Source: Bactericera cockerelli (taxonomy: Eukaryota > Arthropoda > Insecta > Hemiptera > Triozidae). Taken from it: a DNA stretch of 64,000 nt. This document shows positions 41,427 through 53,453 of the stretch, piece after piece; positions within the stretch are counted from its first letter, which is position 1; every line of letters starts with the position of its first letter. The stretch is from positions 44,546,803-44,610,802 of the forward strand of contig CM044958.1 of NCBI GenBank assembly GCA_024516035.1. The letters are read 5' to 3'. The position numbers and the translations under genes were made by a program. The notes beneath the pieces are model-generated. The model was given only the letters and a program-made list of their open reading frames with translations. It did no database searches and was not told the DNA's origin.

Positions 41427-44400
41427 TTTAGTTTAAAAAAATTTTTTGGGGGCTTTTTTTAAAACCCAAAATTTACATATTTAAAAATTTAAAAACCCGC
41501 ATGAGAAAATTTTTAAACTTTTTTTTAAAAACCCAAAAAAACCCCCAAAAACCCAAAAGGGTAAGCTTCCCTTTTTTTCCTTTTTGGGGGGTTTAAAAAG
41601 GGGGGAAAAAAAAAAAAGTCCAAGTCCCATGATGGTTGTTTTGCACAAAAAGGGAAAAATGTGGTTCGGGACGACCCCTTTTTTTAAAAAAATTTGGGGG
41701 GGGCCCCCCCTCATAAAATTTTTCCCGCTGAAAACCGCTGGCAAAAAACCCAACAACAAAAAAAAACCCCCTTGGGAAAAACCCCGCAAGTTTTCCCCCG
41801 GGCCTTTTTTCTTGGCTAGGGTTTTTTTTTGGTTAAAACCCCCCCTAGCAAAAGGCACGGGTTTTTTCCCCCGGGGTTTAATTTTCCCCCCCCCCACTTC
41901 CCCCTTTTAGTTGAAAAAAGGGTGTGCCCCCATGTGGGGGACACGGGGGTGGTGTATGTCCTTTTTCGGGGCCCCTTTTCCGGGGAAAAGTTTTAGATTT
42001 CTTTGAGTTTAAAAATAAAAAGGAAACCCCGGGGTTTGTAAAAAATAAATAAACCCTTTTTTTTTCCCCGGTAAAAATTTTTTAAAATAGAATAAAATAA
42101 AATTTTTTTTTTCCCTTTTTAGGTGAAAAAAATTTCCAAAAATTTTTAAAAAAATGGATTTGGGAAATTTTAAAAATTTTTTATTTTTTTAAAGTTACCC
42201 TTGGGGGTTTCCCCCAAAAATGGGGGGTTAAAATTTGGGGGTTTAATTTTTTCCCAAAAAAAAAGAAAATTTTTTGGGGTTCCACCCCCCAAAATTTTTT
42301 TGGTTTAAAAAAAATTTTGGGGTTTTTTCCCAAAAAAAAAAAAAATGTTTTCTGGTATTTTTTTTTTTTTTTAATTTAAAAATTTTTTTAAAAACCCCCC
42401 CAAAACCCCTTAAAACCAAACTTTTTTAAAAAGTTTTTTAAAACCCAAAACCCCAAAAAATAAAAAAAATAGCCCCCAAAATTAAAGTTATTTTTCCTAA
42501 AAATTTTGGGGGTTTTTGTTTTTCGATTTTTAAAATTCCCCCCAGTAAACCCAAAAAATTTTCAAAAATTTTTTTTTGGAGTTTTTTGGGGAGGTGGGGG
42601 AAAGGGGTTTGCTCGCCCCCCTTTGGATTTCCCCTTCCCCCAATTTCCCCAAAAGCGCCCTTTTTTCAATAGTTTGGGGGGAGCTGCGGGCCCCAAACCC
42701 CCAGTCTGGAAAATTCAAGAAGAAATGAAAATAGAAAATGGGTTAAAAAAAAAAATTTTAATTGGGTTTTTTAAAAAAAAATTTTTTCCCTAAAAAGGGG
42801 GGCAAATACATTTTCCCAAAAAAAAAAAAAAACCCCAAGGCCTCTTAAAATTTAAGTTCCTGTTTTGGCCCCTTTTAAAAAAATTTTTTTTTTTTAAAAA
42901 AGGTTTTTTAAAAAAAATTTTTTTTAAAAAAAAAAACCCGTTTAAACTTTGGGTCTGTTTTTGTAGTTTTTCGAAACCCCGGGAGTAGCCCCCCCCCCTT
43001 TTATGGGGGGAAAAAAATGACCAATACTTTCTTAAGGGGCGGGGTTTCAAAAAAAGCCCCATGGGGGGTTTTTTCCCTTTAAAAAAAACCCTTTTTGGGG
43101 CCCAAAATTTTTAAAAAATTTTAAATTTTTTTTAAAATTTTTTAAAAATTTTTAAACCCCCCGGGGGGGCCCCTTTCCCCCCAAAAACCCCCGGGCCCCT
43201 TCCCCTTGAGCAAAAACTCAAAAATATGAAAAATTTGAAAAAATAATTATCCTAGGTTTTTTTGGGAAAAAAAAAAAAAAAAATCTTGTGATTTTTTTTT
43301 TTAAGTCAAGGGATCTCTTTTTAAAAAGAAAATTAAAAAGGCCAATTAAAATTTGTTTTTTTTTTTTTTTTTAAATTTTTTTTTTTTTAAAATTTCCCCC
43401 CCAAGCTAAGAGCAAAAATTATAAGGCCTTCAGTTGGAGGTTTTTAAAAACCCCCCTTTTTACCTTTTCCCCCAAACCTTTCAATGAAAAAATTTTAGCC
43501 AAATTTCCCTTTACACCCCCTTGTCCCCCAAAAAACCAAAAATTTTGGGGGCCGGGGGTTTTGCCTCGGGGCCCCGCCAGGGGGTTACTTCGGTTTTTTT
43601 CCTCACGTGGTTTTTGGACTATTAAAGGGGGAAAATTCACTTGGATGGGGGTTTTTCCCCTTGGATAAAATTTATTTGAACCCCAAAAAACATCGGGGGA
43701 AAATTTTTTAAAAATTGAAAAAATTTTTTAAAAAAAAATTAGGGTTTTTAAAAATTTTGGGTTTTTGGGGAAAAAAAAATTTACACACTTTATAATTTTT
43801 TAAAAGTAAAAAGGGTTCCCCCTAAAGTCCCCCCCCACCCTTTATCTCAAAAAAATCGGGGGAATATGGGAAAAAAAGAAAAAAAAAAACCCTTTTCCTT
43901 AAATTTTTTTTGGGGGAAAATTTAATTTTAAAAAAAAAAAAAAAAAAAAAAATTCCCTTTTTTCCCCCATTTTGGGGCCGGGCCAAAAAGGGCTTTATGG
44001 AAAAAACCCGAAAATTTAAATTTTTTTTAAAAAAGTTTTTTAAATTTTTTTTTTATTTTTTTGATAGTAGTGGGAAAAACAAAAAAATTTTTAATTATTT
44101 TTTTGAAAACCCCCAAAATTTTTTTTGGAAGTTTTTGGAAAAAAAATTGGGGAGGCAAAAAAAAAAAAAAACTTAAAAAAATTTGGGGAAGGGGAAGGGG
44201 TTACTTTTTAATATGGTAGGGAAACATGAAAATTTAAAAAAAAATTTATTGTTTTGAAGTCAAGATTTAAAGTGTCTGTTTTTTCCCCAATTTTGGGTTT
44301 TGGGTTCGTGGGGAGTATTTTTAAATTGAAAAAAATATACCACGAGAGCTAAAAAAAATTAAAAAAATTTTTTAATTTTTTTAAATTTTCCCCTTTTGGG

Positions 44401-47400
44401 GGCCTTTTTCCTTTTTTTTTTTGGCCAAACCCGGGAAATTTTAAAATTTAAATTTTTTTTAAAAGGCCTTTTTTGGCCCTTTTTCCTTTCCCCGGGAAAC
44501 CCCCCCAATTTGGGGCTTTTTGAACTTTTTAATTTAAAATTTTTTTTTGGGCAAAGGAAATTTAAGGGGTTTTTGGGGGGGTTTTTCCCAAGGTTTTTAA
44601 AAAAAAAATTTTTTTTTGCTTTAAAAATTCCCCCTTCCCCGGGGTTTTTGGTTTTTTTAAAAAAACCGGACAAAAAAAAAAAAAATAGGTGGGTTTTTTT
44701 TTTTGGTTTTTTTTTTATAAAAAGGGTTTTGGGGGGTTTTTAAAAAAAATTTGGGGAAATTTAAAAATTTTTTTTTGTAATTGTTCTTTCCAAAAACCGT
44801 TTTTTCATTTTTTCAAAGGGCCCCTTTTTTTAAAACCCCGGGGCCAAAATTTCCAAAAAAAAAAGGGAAAAAAAAGGGGTTAAAAAAATTTTTTTTTTGG
44901 GAAAGGTTCAAACCCTTAACCCCTTTTCCCGGAAAAAAAAAAGGGGGGGTTGAAATTTTTAAAACCCCCAAAAAAATAGTTTTTTCAAAAGGGTAAAACC
45001 AACAAAACCTTTTTTTGGAAAAATCGAATTTGCCCCCCCTTTTCCCCGATTAAGGAAAAAATTTTGGGGAAAAATTTTAAAAAATTTTTATTTTTTTTTT
45101 TTTTTAAAAAGGGGAAAAAAAAAATTTTTTTTTATTTTTAAAAGGGGGGTTTGGGGAATTTGGGGTTTAAACAAAAAATTTTTTAAAGGGGAAGGGGGAA
45201 AATTAAAAAACCCTTTTTTTAAAAAGAAAAAAAGAATTAAAATTTTTTTTTCCTTTTTTTTTTTTACATACATCGTTCTTTGGGAAAACCCCCTTAAAAA
45301 CCAATTTTTTCCAAAAAAAAAGGTGGAAAAAAGTTTTAAAGGGGGGAAAAAAAGGTTTTTTTAAAAAATTTTTTAAAAATTTGGGAAATTTCCCCCAAAA
45401 TAAAAAAGGAAAAATTTTTAAAACTTTTTTTTTTTGGGTTTTTTTTTTGGGAAAAAACCTTTTAAAAATCCCCGTTTTAAAGCTTAAGGGGCCTTTTTTG
45501 GGGGCCAAAAAATTACCAAAAAAAATTTTTTGGGGAATTGGGAAATTTTCTAACCCCAAATTAAAAAAATTTTTTTTTTCCCCTTTTTTTTGTAAAAAAG
45601 GTTTAAAAACCCATTATTTTTAAAAAATTTTTGTTTTTTATTAAATTTTAAAAAGGGTTTTTTTGTTTTTTAAATTTTTTTAATTTTTAAAAAAAAAAAA
45701 AAGGAAAATTTAAAAATTTAAAAAAAATTGGGGGAAATTTGTTTTCCCCAAAAAACAACCCCCAAAGGGGGGGTGAAAAAATTTTTTGCTGCTTCATAAA
45801 ACCAAAAAAACTTTGATCTTTTTAAAACAAACCCCAAAAAAATTCTTTAGATTTAAAAATAACTTTTTAAATTGGTGTTTTTTTTTGGGGTTTTTTCCCC
45901 TTCCCCAAAGGTTTTGTGTTGTAAATAGTGGGGGGACCCCCTTTTCCCGGGGGTAGCCTTGAGGGGGGCCCCCAAAAAAATTTTATTTGATCTTTTGACA
46001 ATAAAAAAAAAAGGGGAAAATTTTAATTTTAAAATTTTTTTTTAAAAGGGGGGGTTTGGGTTTGGGGCCTTTTTGTTTTTCCTGAAAAAAAAAGGACATA
46101 TTTTTTCTTTAAAAAATTTGGCTATTGTTCAAAAAATTTTTTAAATTTTCCCGTCGGGGGCCTTTCCCTTTCTAAAGGGGGGTTTTTTCCCACAATGGAA
46201 ACCCCAAATTTTAAGTAAATTTTAAGTTTTGGGAAAATTTTTTAAATTTAGGGGGTTAAGAAAAAGTTTTTTTTTTAGTATTTTTTAAAAAAAAAATTTG
46301 ACCAAGTATTTTTTTTTGAAAAAAATTTAAAACCCCTTTGAAATTGGGGAAAAGGTCGGGCCCAAAAGGGCCCAAAACCCCAACAGAGGAATTTAAAAAA
46401 AAAAAGGCCCCAAAATTTCAAAAAAACAAAAATTTTTTTTTAAAGGGGGGAAAAGGAACCCCAAATGGGAAAAAATTTTTTAAATTAAATATTCATTAAT
46501 TTAAATCTGTTTCCAAAATGTTTTAAATAACATTTAAAAAAAAAACCGGGCCTTTGGGGGTTTTTTGTAAATTTTTCCCTCTTGGTGGGCCCCCCAGGGA
46601 AATTTCCGGGTTTGGTCCGCCAAAGTGTTTAAAACAAAACTATTTGAATTTTTTCAAAACTTAAAATAAAAGGTTTAAAAAATTTGTAAAAAATGGGGCC
46701 TTTTTCTATTTGAATTTTGGGGGGTAAAAAGTGTTTTTTTAATTTTCCTGTTTAAAAAAAAAGGGGGCCAAAATTTGAAAAATTTTGGAAATTTTGGGGC
46801 CCCTTTGGCTTTTTTTAAAAAGAAATTTAAATTTTTTGTTTTTTTAAAAAATTTTGAAATTTTGTTTTGGCAATTCCGGGGTTTTAAAACCAAAAATTTT
46901 TTTTCTTTTTAAGGTCCCCCTTTTTGGGATTTGGATGTGATCCAAAAAAGCTATTTTTGTTCACCCTTTTTGCCCGAAAAAATTTTAAAAGCGGTACACC
47001 CCAAATTTTTTTTAAAATAAAAAAAATTCTAGTTTTTTTCCCCGGGGAGTTTTTAGCAAAAAAAAATTAAAACCCAAAAAAATTCCCCCAAAAAAAAAAA
47101 AAAAATTTTTTTTTCTTATCGGGAAAAAATTAAAAATTTAAAAATTTTTTAAAAAAATGCGCCATTTTGGGGGTTTTGGGGTTTTTTTTAAAAAAACCCC
47201 CAATTTTCCCAAAAAAAGGGGGTTACGGGGAATAAAAAAAGATTAAAATTTTTTTAAAAAAAAATTTTTAAAAAAATGCGCTTTCCCCTACAATAAATTT
47301 TAAAAAAACCTTTTTTTTTGACAACCCCAAAAAAGGGTTGGAAAAAAAAACGCCCTTTAAAACATTTTTAAAAAAAAAAAAATGGGGGAAAAACGATGGA

Positions 47401-47850
47401 AACCCGTTTTTTTTGGAAATTCCCGGGGTTGCATTCTTTTCAAAAAAATTTTTTAAAAAAGGGGTTTGGGCTTCAGTTTTTTAAAAGTTTTGGGAAAATT
47501 TTCCCCTTTTTAAACACCTCGGCCGAGGTTTTGAACTTTTAAAAAAAAGAAAAAAGATTTTTCCCCTTTCAGGTTTTTATTGAAATTTTAAAAGGGGGAC
47601 CCCCAAAAGATATATCCGGGGGGGTTTTCAACTATTTAAAAAATTTAAAAAAAAACTTTAGGGTTTTTTTTTGACCGATAGGTCTTTTTATCTTTTTTTT
47701 CCCCAAAACCAAAAAAGACTCTGTTTTTTTCGAAAATTTTTCTATTAAAAAAAATTTAAAATTTTTTTTTCCCTTTAAAAACCCGCCAAAAATGTTTAAA
47801 ATCAAATTTTTTGGGAAACCCCCATTTTTTTTTCCTTTACAAAGGGGTTA
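41427..47850. other. 6.4-kb block of homopolymer runs, probable assembly fault
   Basis: Almost all bases occur in runs of three or more (AAAA, TTTT, GGGG, CCCC), unlike any flanking sequence. Reading frames inside are made of Lys, Phe, Gly and Pro, the products of such runs, and are not genes. The change from normal text is sharp at both ends. It lies where the 5' exons of the - SERAC1 gene are expected. Confidence 0.9.
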
Positions 47851-47869
47851 AATTTGGTAAGAAAAAACA

Positions 47870-48580
47870 AAGTTTACAAAAATAATATTGTACTAGGTAA
47901 AGGAAAAATAATAATAACTAAAAACAAACTGAGATACCAGGTAGAACGCGTAAAAATGGACTCTTCTTGAGTGACACTTTAAATCGCGTAAAAAAAGATA
48001 AAGTGATTTTAACATTGAAAATAGTTCAACTAATTGTAGATATTTCACCATTTACAAGTGAAATTATTTTCTGGTTAACTCTGTTAAAGTGATTGACAAA
48101 CATATCCTAATTGGTGAATTGCCAGACAATAATGTTTACTAGAATGGTCCCCCGATATCCAGATTTTGGAGTAGTATATTCATTTGTAAGAGGTGAAATA
48201 CAATTAGTTGAGCTATTTTTAAGGTTAAAATATTATCTATTAACACGCGGACAATCCAGAAGACACTGTTATCTTTGTATTCATCGGCTCAAGAACACTA
48301 CATCACCAAAAATCGCAAATACCTATCCCAAAATGTTTGACATTTAGAAATGGTGAAAGATTCTCATTTTGGACTTTTAGCTTTAGTTTTTCATGACAGG
48401 CAACATTGAACGATCGGGTTGTGTTTAGTTGGGTTTATAAACTTCTTCTTAATAAATGTAAAAAAAATCATGTGTTTCTCACTACGTTCTAATATTTTTC
48501 GGGGCTGTCAATTTTTAATTGTCTCGTAGAAAAATTCTTGATAAACTGGAGAAAAATACCAAGATTAACAATGAAGAGGC
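47870..48580. other. no gene seen
   Basis: Normal AT-rich sequence resumes. A 78-codon + frame (48111-48347) is open but unlike any family I know. Confidence 0.4.
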
Positions 48581-49108
48581 AAAGAAAAGGTAATTTGAAC
48601 TAGTTGTAAACATTTTTCTATCTGGTTACAATTTGTTTCGAGGGAGTTAACGAGAACTCCCGATCGCCATATTTGATAATGAAGTGTTTGCTGTGTTTGT
48701 AATTTGGATGTAAACAAACCCTCTGATTTATTTACGTGGACCTACAGAACTGTAAATATTTTTTAAATCTCGGTGAAAGCTGATAGACAAAATCATAAAG
48801 TAGAAAGCTGTAATTTGTTATTTTATCTTGCTAATATTACTAATATACTTAAGTTATAATATCGCATAAATATATTATAGTATTGAGACTGTTACTATAG
48901 CTTTATCTATAGAAAAAATGCCACCCAAATGGTGTTATTATTGTAAATAAATAATGAACTTTTGCCAAGTGTGTACATACATCATGATCTTGAATGTATC
49001 TTCTATAAACTATAACTGTCCTCTCCAGTTTTTGAAATTAATTCATTAGTGTAATTGTTTCTTCCATTTGGTTCCTTCCTCATAAGTTAAAATATCAAGT
49101 GAGTAGAC
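48580..49108 (+). other. SEC63 upstream region, possible 5'UTR intron
   Basis: A purine-rich stretch ends AAAAG|GTAATTTG near 48590, and pyrimidine-rich sequence precedes the ATG (48990-49100). This could be a 5'UTR exon and intron. No coding exon is visible and no core promoter can be fixed. Confidence 0.25.
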
Positions 49109-51415
49109 ATGGGTGGTCAAAAGTTCCAGTATGATGAGAATGGTGGCACATTCCTGTACTTCTTGCTGTCATTCCTTGCTCTCATTCTGATCCCCGGCAC
49201 ATACTACTGGTGGCCGAGGCAAGCAGATCAGAAAGTGGTGCGGGAGGAGCTGCAGTGTGGTTGTGATGGCTGCAAGAAGAAGAAACTCATCCTCTACACA
49301 AATGATCCATGGAAGAACGTGAAGATCCTGATGAAGAAGCTGTTCATACTGAGTGGCTGGCTGCTTTTGTTCTTCCTTGCTTACCGAGTCTCTCTTCTAG
49401 ACTACGAGTATGCTAACTTTGATCCCTATGATATCCTTGGTGTACCTCTAGGAGCATCAGAATCTGCCATCAAGAAAGCTTACAGGAAGCAATCTCTGAT
49501 ATTGCATCCTGATAAGGAGACAGGAGATGAGAAAGCCTTCATGAAACTTACAAAGGCTTATCAAGCACTCACTGATGAAGAATCACGAAGAAACTTTGAA
49601 AAGTATGGGAACCCTGATGGTCCCGGAGCTATGAGTTTTGGTATTGCTTTGCCGTCTTACATTGTAGAGAAGGAGAACTCTGTGTGGGTGCTTGGTCTGT
49701 ATGCTCTTGTGTTCATGGTAGCTCTACCCACTGTGGTGGGCATGTGGTGGTACAAGTCAATAAGATACACAGGAGACAAAGTTTTACTGGAGACTATTAA
49801 TTTTTACTATGCATTTTTTCAAATTACTCCACACATGGCTCTGAAAAGGGTCTTGATGATTCTAGGTGCTTCATTAGAGTTTGATAGAAGATTCAACAAT
49901 GAAATAATTGAGAGAGCTTCAGATGAAATTGAGGTACCTCAGCTCATTAGACAGATTCCTAACCTTGGGGAGAAGAACAGAGAACGTCCACTGTACCACA
50001 AATATTCCATCAAGGCCAGAGCACTCATCTACGCACACCTCTCTAACATGCAGCTGAGTTCCCCTACCTTGGAGGAAGACCGCATGTATATTGTTAAAAA
50101 GTGCCCTTACCTTTTACAAGAAATGGTCACTTGTATATCACAGCTAATTTTATTAGCCTATGCTCAAAGAGTTCCTAGACTCATTCACATTGAAACACTA
50201 GAGAATGTTATGAAACTGTGTCCAATGATTGTTCAGGGAATGTGGGATTTCAAAAATCCTCTGCTTCAGTTGCCGTATGTTACAGAAGATCATCTCAAAC
50301 ATTTCATCTGTAAGAAAAGATACATCAAAAGCTTACAGCAGTTTGCCCAGATGAAAAATGAAGAGAGAAGGTCTGTTGTCAAGTTCATGAATGATGAACA
50401 ATATTCAGACATGTTAAAAGTGTTGGGTAATATGCCTTTTGTTGATCTTCATGTTCAACCTGAAGTGATAGATGATGAAGCAACAACAGAGTATACGGCA
50501 GGTGCCATCATCACAGTCACATGCACACTTGTGAGGAAACCTATGTCTGTGCTGTTTGGTGATGACACCATCAAAGTTCAGTTCTATGAACCACCTAAAG
50601 AAGGGGAAGAGGGTGAGGGAGATGTAGAAGAAGAAAAAGTGAATGGCACAGCCAATCCTGTTGTAAATAAACCCCAGACACACAGACCTGTGTGGATGAA
50701 GAACAAAAAGGGAGGAAAGAAGAAGAAATTCACAAAAAATAAACATGACAAAAAGTCATCTGGCCAGAAAAAGGCAGCTGTTGTAGAAGAAGAAAAACAA
50801 AGTGAAGTGTCCAAAGCTGACAAGAAGGACACACCTCAAGAAAGCAAAGATGTTTCTTCAGAAAGTGAAGAAGAGTCTGACCAATCAGATGTTGAAAAAG
50901 AAGTATCAGAGAAAAAAGAGAATGATAAAGATTCTGATAACAAATCTGAAGAGTCAAGTGATGATGATGATGACTGGGAGAAGTACCAAACAGGTCTCAA
51001 TAAACGTGACAAAGTTTTGGAAGGTAGAAGCAAGCAGTCCCACTCAGTGCACTGCCCAACGTTCCCGGAGGACAAGCAAGAGTTCTGGTGGATCTACATC
51101 TCAGATCGTAAGAGCAGAACACTGCTGACGTCTCCATATCATGTGACAGAGCTGGTAGATCAGGAACAAGTGCAACTTAAGTTCACAGCCCCTCGGTGGC
51201 CAGGAGTCTATACATTTGCTGTTTGCTTGAGATGTGATTCTTACTTGGGTTTTGATCAGATGCAGGATATTAAGTTGGATGTTAAGGAAGCCCCAGAGGT
51301 ACCAACAGAACATCCTCAGTGGGAAATGTCTGGGGAAGAGGACGAGGGAGATGAGGAAAGGGAAGGTAGTGATGTGAGTGAGTTTACAACAGATGAGGAT
51401 GTAGAGGACTTGTGA
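49109..51415 (+). CDS. SEC63: SEC63, ER translocon J-domain protein
   Basis: SEC63 sits in the ER membrane next to the SEC61 channel and recruits the lumenal Hsp70 BiP to drive protein import. The 768-residue product matches the usual length (human 760). Visible in order: membrane segment about 14-35 (FLYFLLSFLALILIPGTYYW), a Cys-rich linker CGCDGCKKKK, second membrane segment about 78-97, lumenal J domain about 103-168 with HPD at 133-135, third membrane segment about 192-213, the two-part SEC63/Brl region, a Lys/Glu-rich acidic linker, WEKYQ and a strongly acidic C-terminus (GEEDEGDEEREGSD). The start lies in AGACATGGG, a good context. The whole coding region has no intron. The intact frame and acidic tail argue against a decayed copy. 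The upstream neighbour is the abnormal block, the downstream one the Myb/SANT gene. Confidence 0.97.
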   Translation: MGGQKFQYDENGGTFLYFLLSFLALILIPGTYYWWPRQADQKVVREELQCGCDGCKKKKLILYTNDPWKNVKILMKKLFILSGWLLLFFLAYRVSLLDYEYANFDPYDILGVPLGASESAIKKAYRKQSLILHPDKETGDEKAFMKLTKAYQALTDEESRRNFEKYGNPDGPGAMSFGIALPSYIVEKENSVWVLGLYALVFMVALPTVVGMWWYKSIRYTGDKVLLETINFYYAFFQITPHMALKRVLMILGASLEFDRRFNNEIIERASDEIEVPQLIRQIPNLGEKNRERPLYHKYSIKARALIYAHLSNMQLSSPTLEEDRMYIVKKCPYLLQEMVTCISQLILLAYAQRVPRLIHIETLENVMKLCPMIVQGMWDFKNPLLQLPYVTEDHLKHFICKKRYIKSLQQFAQMKNEERRSVVKFMNDEQYSDMLKVLGNMPFVDLHVQPEVIDDEATTEYTAGAIITVTCTLVRKPMSVLFGDDTIKVQFYEPPKEGEEGEGDVEEEKVNGTANPVVNKPQTHRPVWMKNKKGGKKKKFTKNKHDKKSSGQKKAAVVEEEKQSEVSKADKKDTPQESKDVSSESEEESDQSDVEKEVSEKKENDKDSDNKSEESSDDDDDWEKYQTGLNKRDKVLEGRSKQSHSVHCPTFPEDKQEFWWIYISDRKSRTLLTSPYHVTELVDQEQVQLKFTAPRWPGVYTFAVCLRCDSYLGFDQMQDIKLDVKEAPEVPTEHPQWEMSGEEDEGDEEREGSDVSEFTTDEDVEDL

Positions 51416-51545
51416 GAGAGAGCAACATTCCATGTACATTCTAATACCTAATCGTGGTTTTCCTGAATCATGTTGTTTATGTATTATTATATGGATAATT
51501 TATTGTACTTCATGATTTTTCATGTTTTAGAACCATTATTATATT

Positions 51546-51551
51546 AATAAA
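51546..51551 (+). promoter_or_regulatory. SEC63 poly(A) signal AATAAA
   Basis: AATAAA lies 131 bp after the SEC63 stop in an AT-rich 3'UTR, at a usual distance. Confidence 0.7.
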
Positions 51552-51559
51552 ATATATTT

Positions 51560-52900
51560 CTTTACTGTAAAATTTGTTGGAAATCACATATTAAATAATT
51601 GCATTTTTTTTTCTCATTACTTTTCTATTAATTTTATAAGTGAAAAAATGAAAATTGTATAATCTGAAGATAAGTTATTGGCTTGAAAAATGTTCCATGT
51701 GATAATGTTCAATCCCATATCATATTACAACTTAAAAATCCCCTAAATAATTCATTGACACAAAAATCCCAATTTATTATTTTTTCTGCAAGCCTTCACT
51801 TGGATAGTTTCAAAACTAAATGTCTATACATCAGGCAGCTAGAGCTAAAATAATTAAAAAAAGCCCTTTGGAAATTTTGAATTTTCCAATATGTACAGTG
51901 TACACTGCACCTAATGCCTTTGTTTTTCATGACATAAATATGTCTACTGACTATTTTGTGTCAACCTGAAATTAACATGGTTCATACATGAATTACATTT
52001 CACATGTTTAAAAAATAGCAGAAAAGAAGTTTTGAATTCTGACTCAGTAGAAAATTTTCTACTGTGTATATTAGATGTCAATAGTTGATTCATAAATCAT
52101 GGGGAAAATAGTAATTGTACAAGAGTTACGCCAAGTTTCAGCTTAACCAAAAGAAAAATTAAGTTCAGTATTTAGTAAAGTGACTTACTTACAGGTACTT
52201 CAAATAGAAAAAAGAAATAGTAGTTTTCTTATCAAGTGTAATTTCTAGTGTACAATTCAGAAGGTGAGCATTTACATTTAAATTGTATTTCATTATGAAA
52301 ACTAAATTTTAGTAATGTAGGTAGGTGATAAAAAGTACAATGTATATTTTCTCAATAAGGATGTACAATTCTTGTGAATGATTATTTTCTCTCATAAAAT
52401 GGTTCTTAGTAATATTAATTTATAAAATTTGGACTATTGAAAAATTGGTAAGAAAAAACAACTAAAACCCAACCTGATAAGCTCAGTAAGACAACAAAAT
52501 TATAGAGAAACTTCTAGTATTATAATAAACAAAACTTGGCTGAATTTCTTGAAGTAGGCAGTAAACCCTATAATTTTCTAGGTATTTTTCTTTTGATAGA
52601 AAAGTAACAGTAAGGAGATTAATACTAAACAGAAAAAAAATTTTTTTTAACTGATTCGGTAATTTTTTTTCTTGATAGAAAACTTAGGTACCTGAAGAGT
52701 TTAATATACGAGTATGTGTCTTCTGTTCAGTATTAATCTCCAGTCTGTTCGTTTTCTATCAAAGCAATCATATGTTGAAAATTTCAACTACAAATTTAAC
52801 ATATGGTCAAATGGAAAAACATCAAGTGTCTGGTTATTTCCGCCGTTGAGTATATTATAAAGTATGCACTTTGTATTTAAACAATTTTTTTCACCTTCCA
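51560..52900. other. intergenic, with hairpin-forming inverted repeat
   Basis: AT-rich. At 52593-52635 and 52721-52766 lie imperfect inverted arms of about 42 bp (TTTGATAGAAAAGTAACAGT / complement), possibly a small MITE. The missing 5' exon of the Myb/SANT gene was not found here. Confidence 0.45.
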
Positions 52901-52901
52901 G

Positions 52902-53453
52902 AGAGAACAATATGTCCCCGTCCTGCCAGTGGTGGGAAGCCCATCATTGTCTCCCCGGGTCCCTCACCCAGCCTGCATGTTCTCCACCATACCTCCAACG
53001 CCACACACTACCTCCTGGTCCCCGCTGCCCCACTGCAGCCTGTCCCAATCACGGAGAAGTCTCCTCCAGTGAAAAGCAAGGAGAAATCCACTCTCCCAAT
53101 CAAGGAGAGGTCCACTCCAGCAATAATCAAGGAGAGGTCCACTTCAGCGATAATCAAGGAGAGGTTCACTCCAGCAATAATCAAGGAGAGGTCCACTCCA
53201 GCAATAATCAAGGAGAGGTCCACTCTCCCAATCAAGGAGAGGTCCATTCCAGCAATTATCAAGGAGAGGTCCACTCCAGCAATTATCAAGGAGAGGTCAA
53301 CTCCAATCAAAGAGAGGTCTACTCCAGTGACAATCAAGGAGAGGTCTACTCCAGTGTCAACTGAGGAGAGGTCCACTCCAGTGAAAATTGAGGAGTCCAC
53401 TCTCCCAATCAAGTCTAAAGAAGAAGATGAGGATGGGACGCTTTTCAAACCAG
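52902..53453 (+). CDS. Myb/SANT gene exon with 27-nt coding repeats
   Basis: Acceptor CACCTTCCAG|AGAG, donor CCAG|GTTTGA, 552 nt. It encodes ICPRPASGGKPIIVSPGPSP and then some eleven variants of the nonapeptide IKERSTPAI, from a 27-nt tandem repeat (about 53090-53390). All units stay in frame. Confidence 0.7.

Noticed and set aside
41481..46893. Many open frames of 60-138 codons on both strands
   Set aside because: They consist of Lys, Phe, Gly and Pro, the readouts of homopolymer runs, and lie inside the abnormal block.
48111..48347. A 78-codon + frame upstream of SEC63
   Set aside because: No family resemblance, no supporting splice signals; kept only as a note on the region.
53008..53448. 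A 146-codon - strand frame of Ser/Leu/Ile repeats
   Set aside because: Mirror of the 27-nt coding repeat of the + strand exon, which has splice sites and a joining frame.
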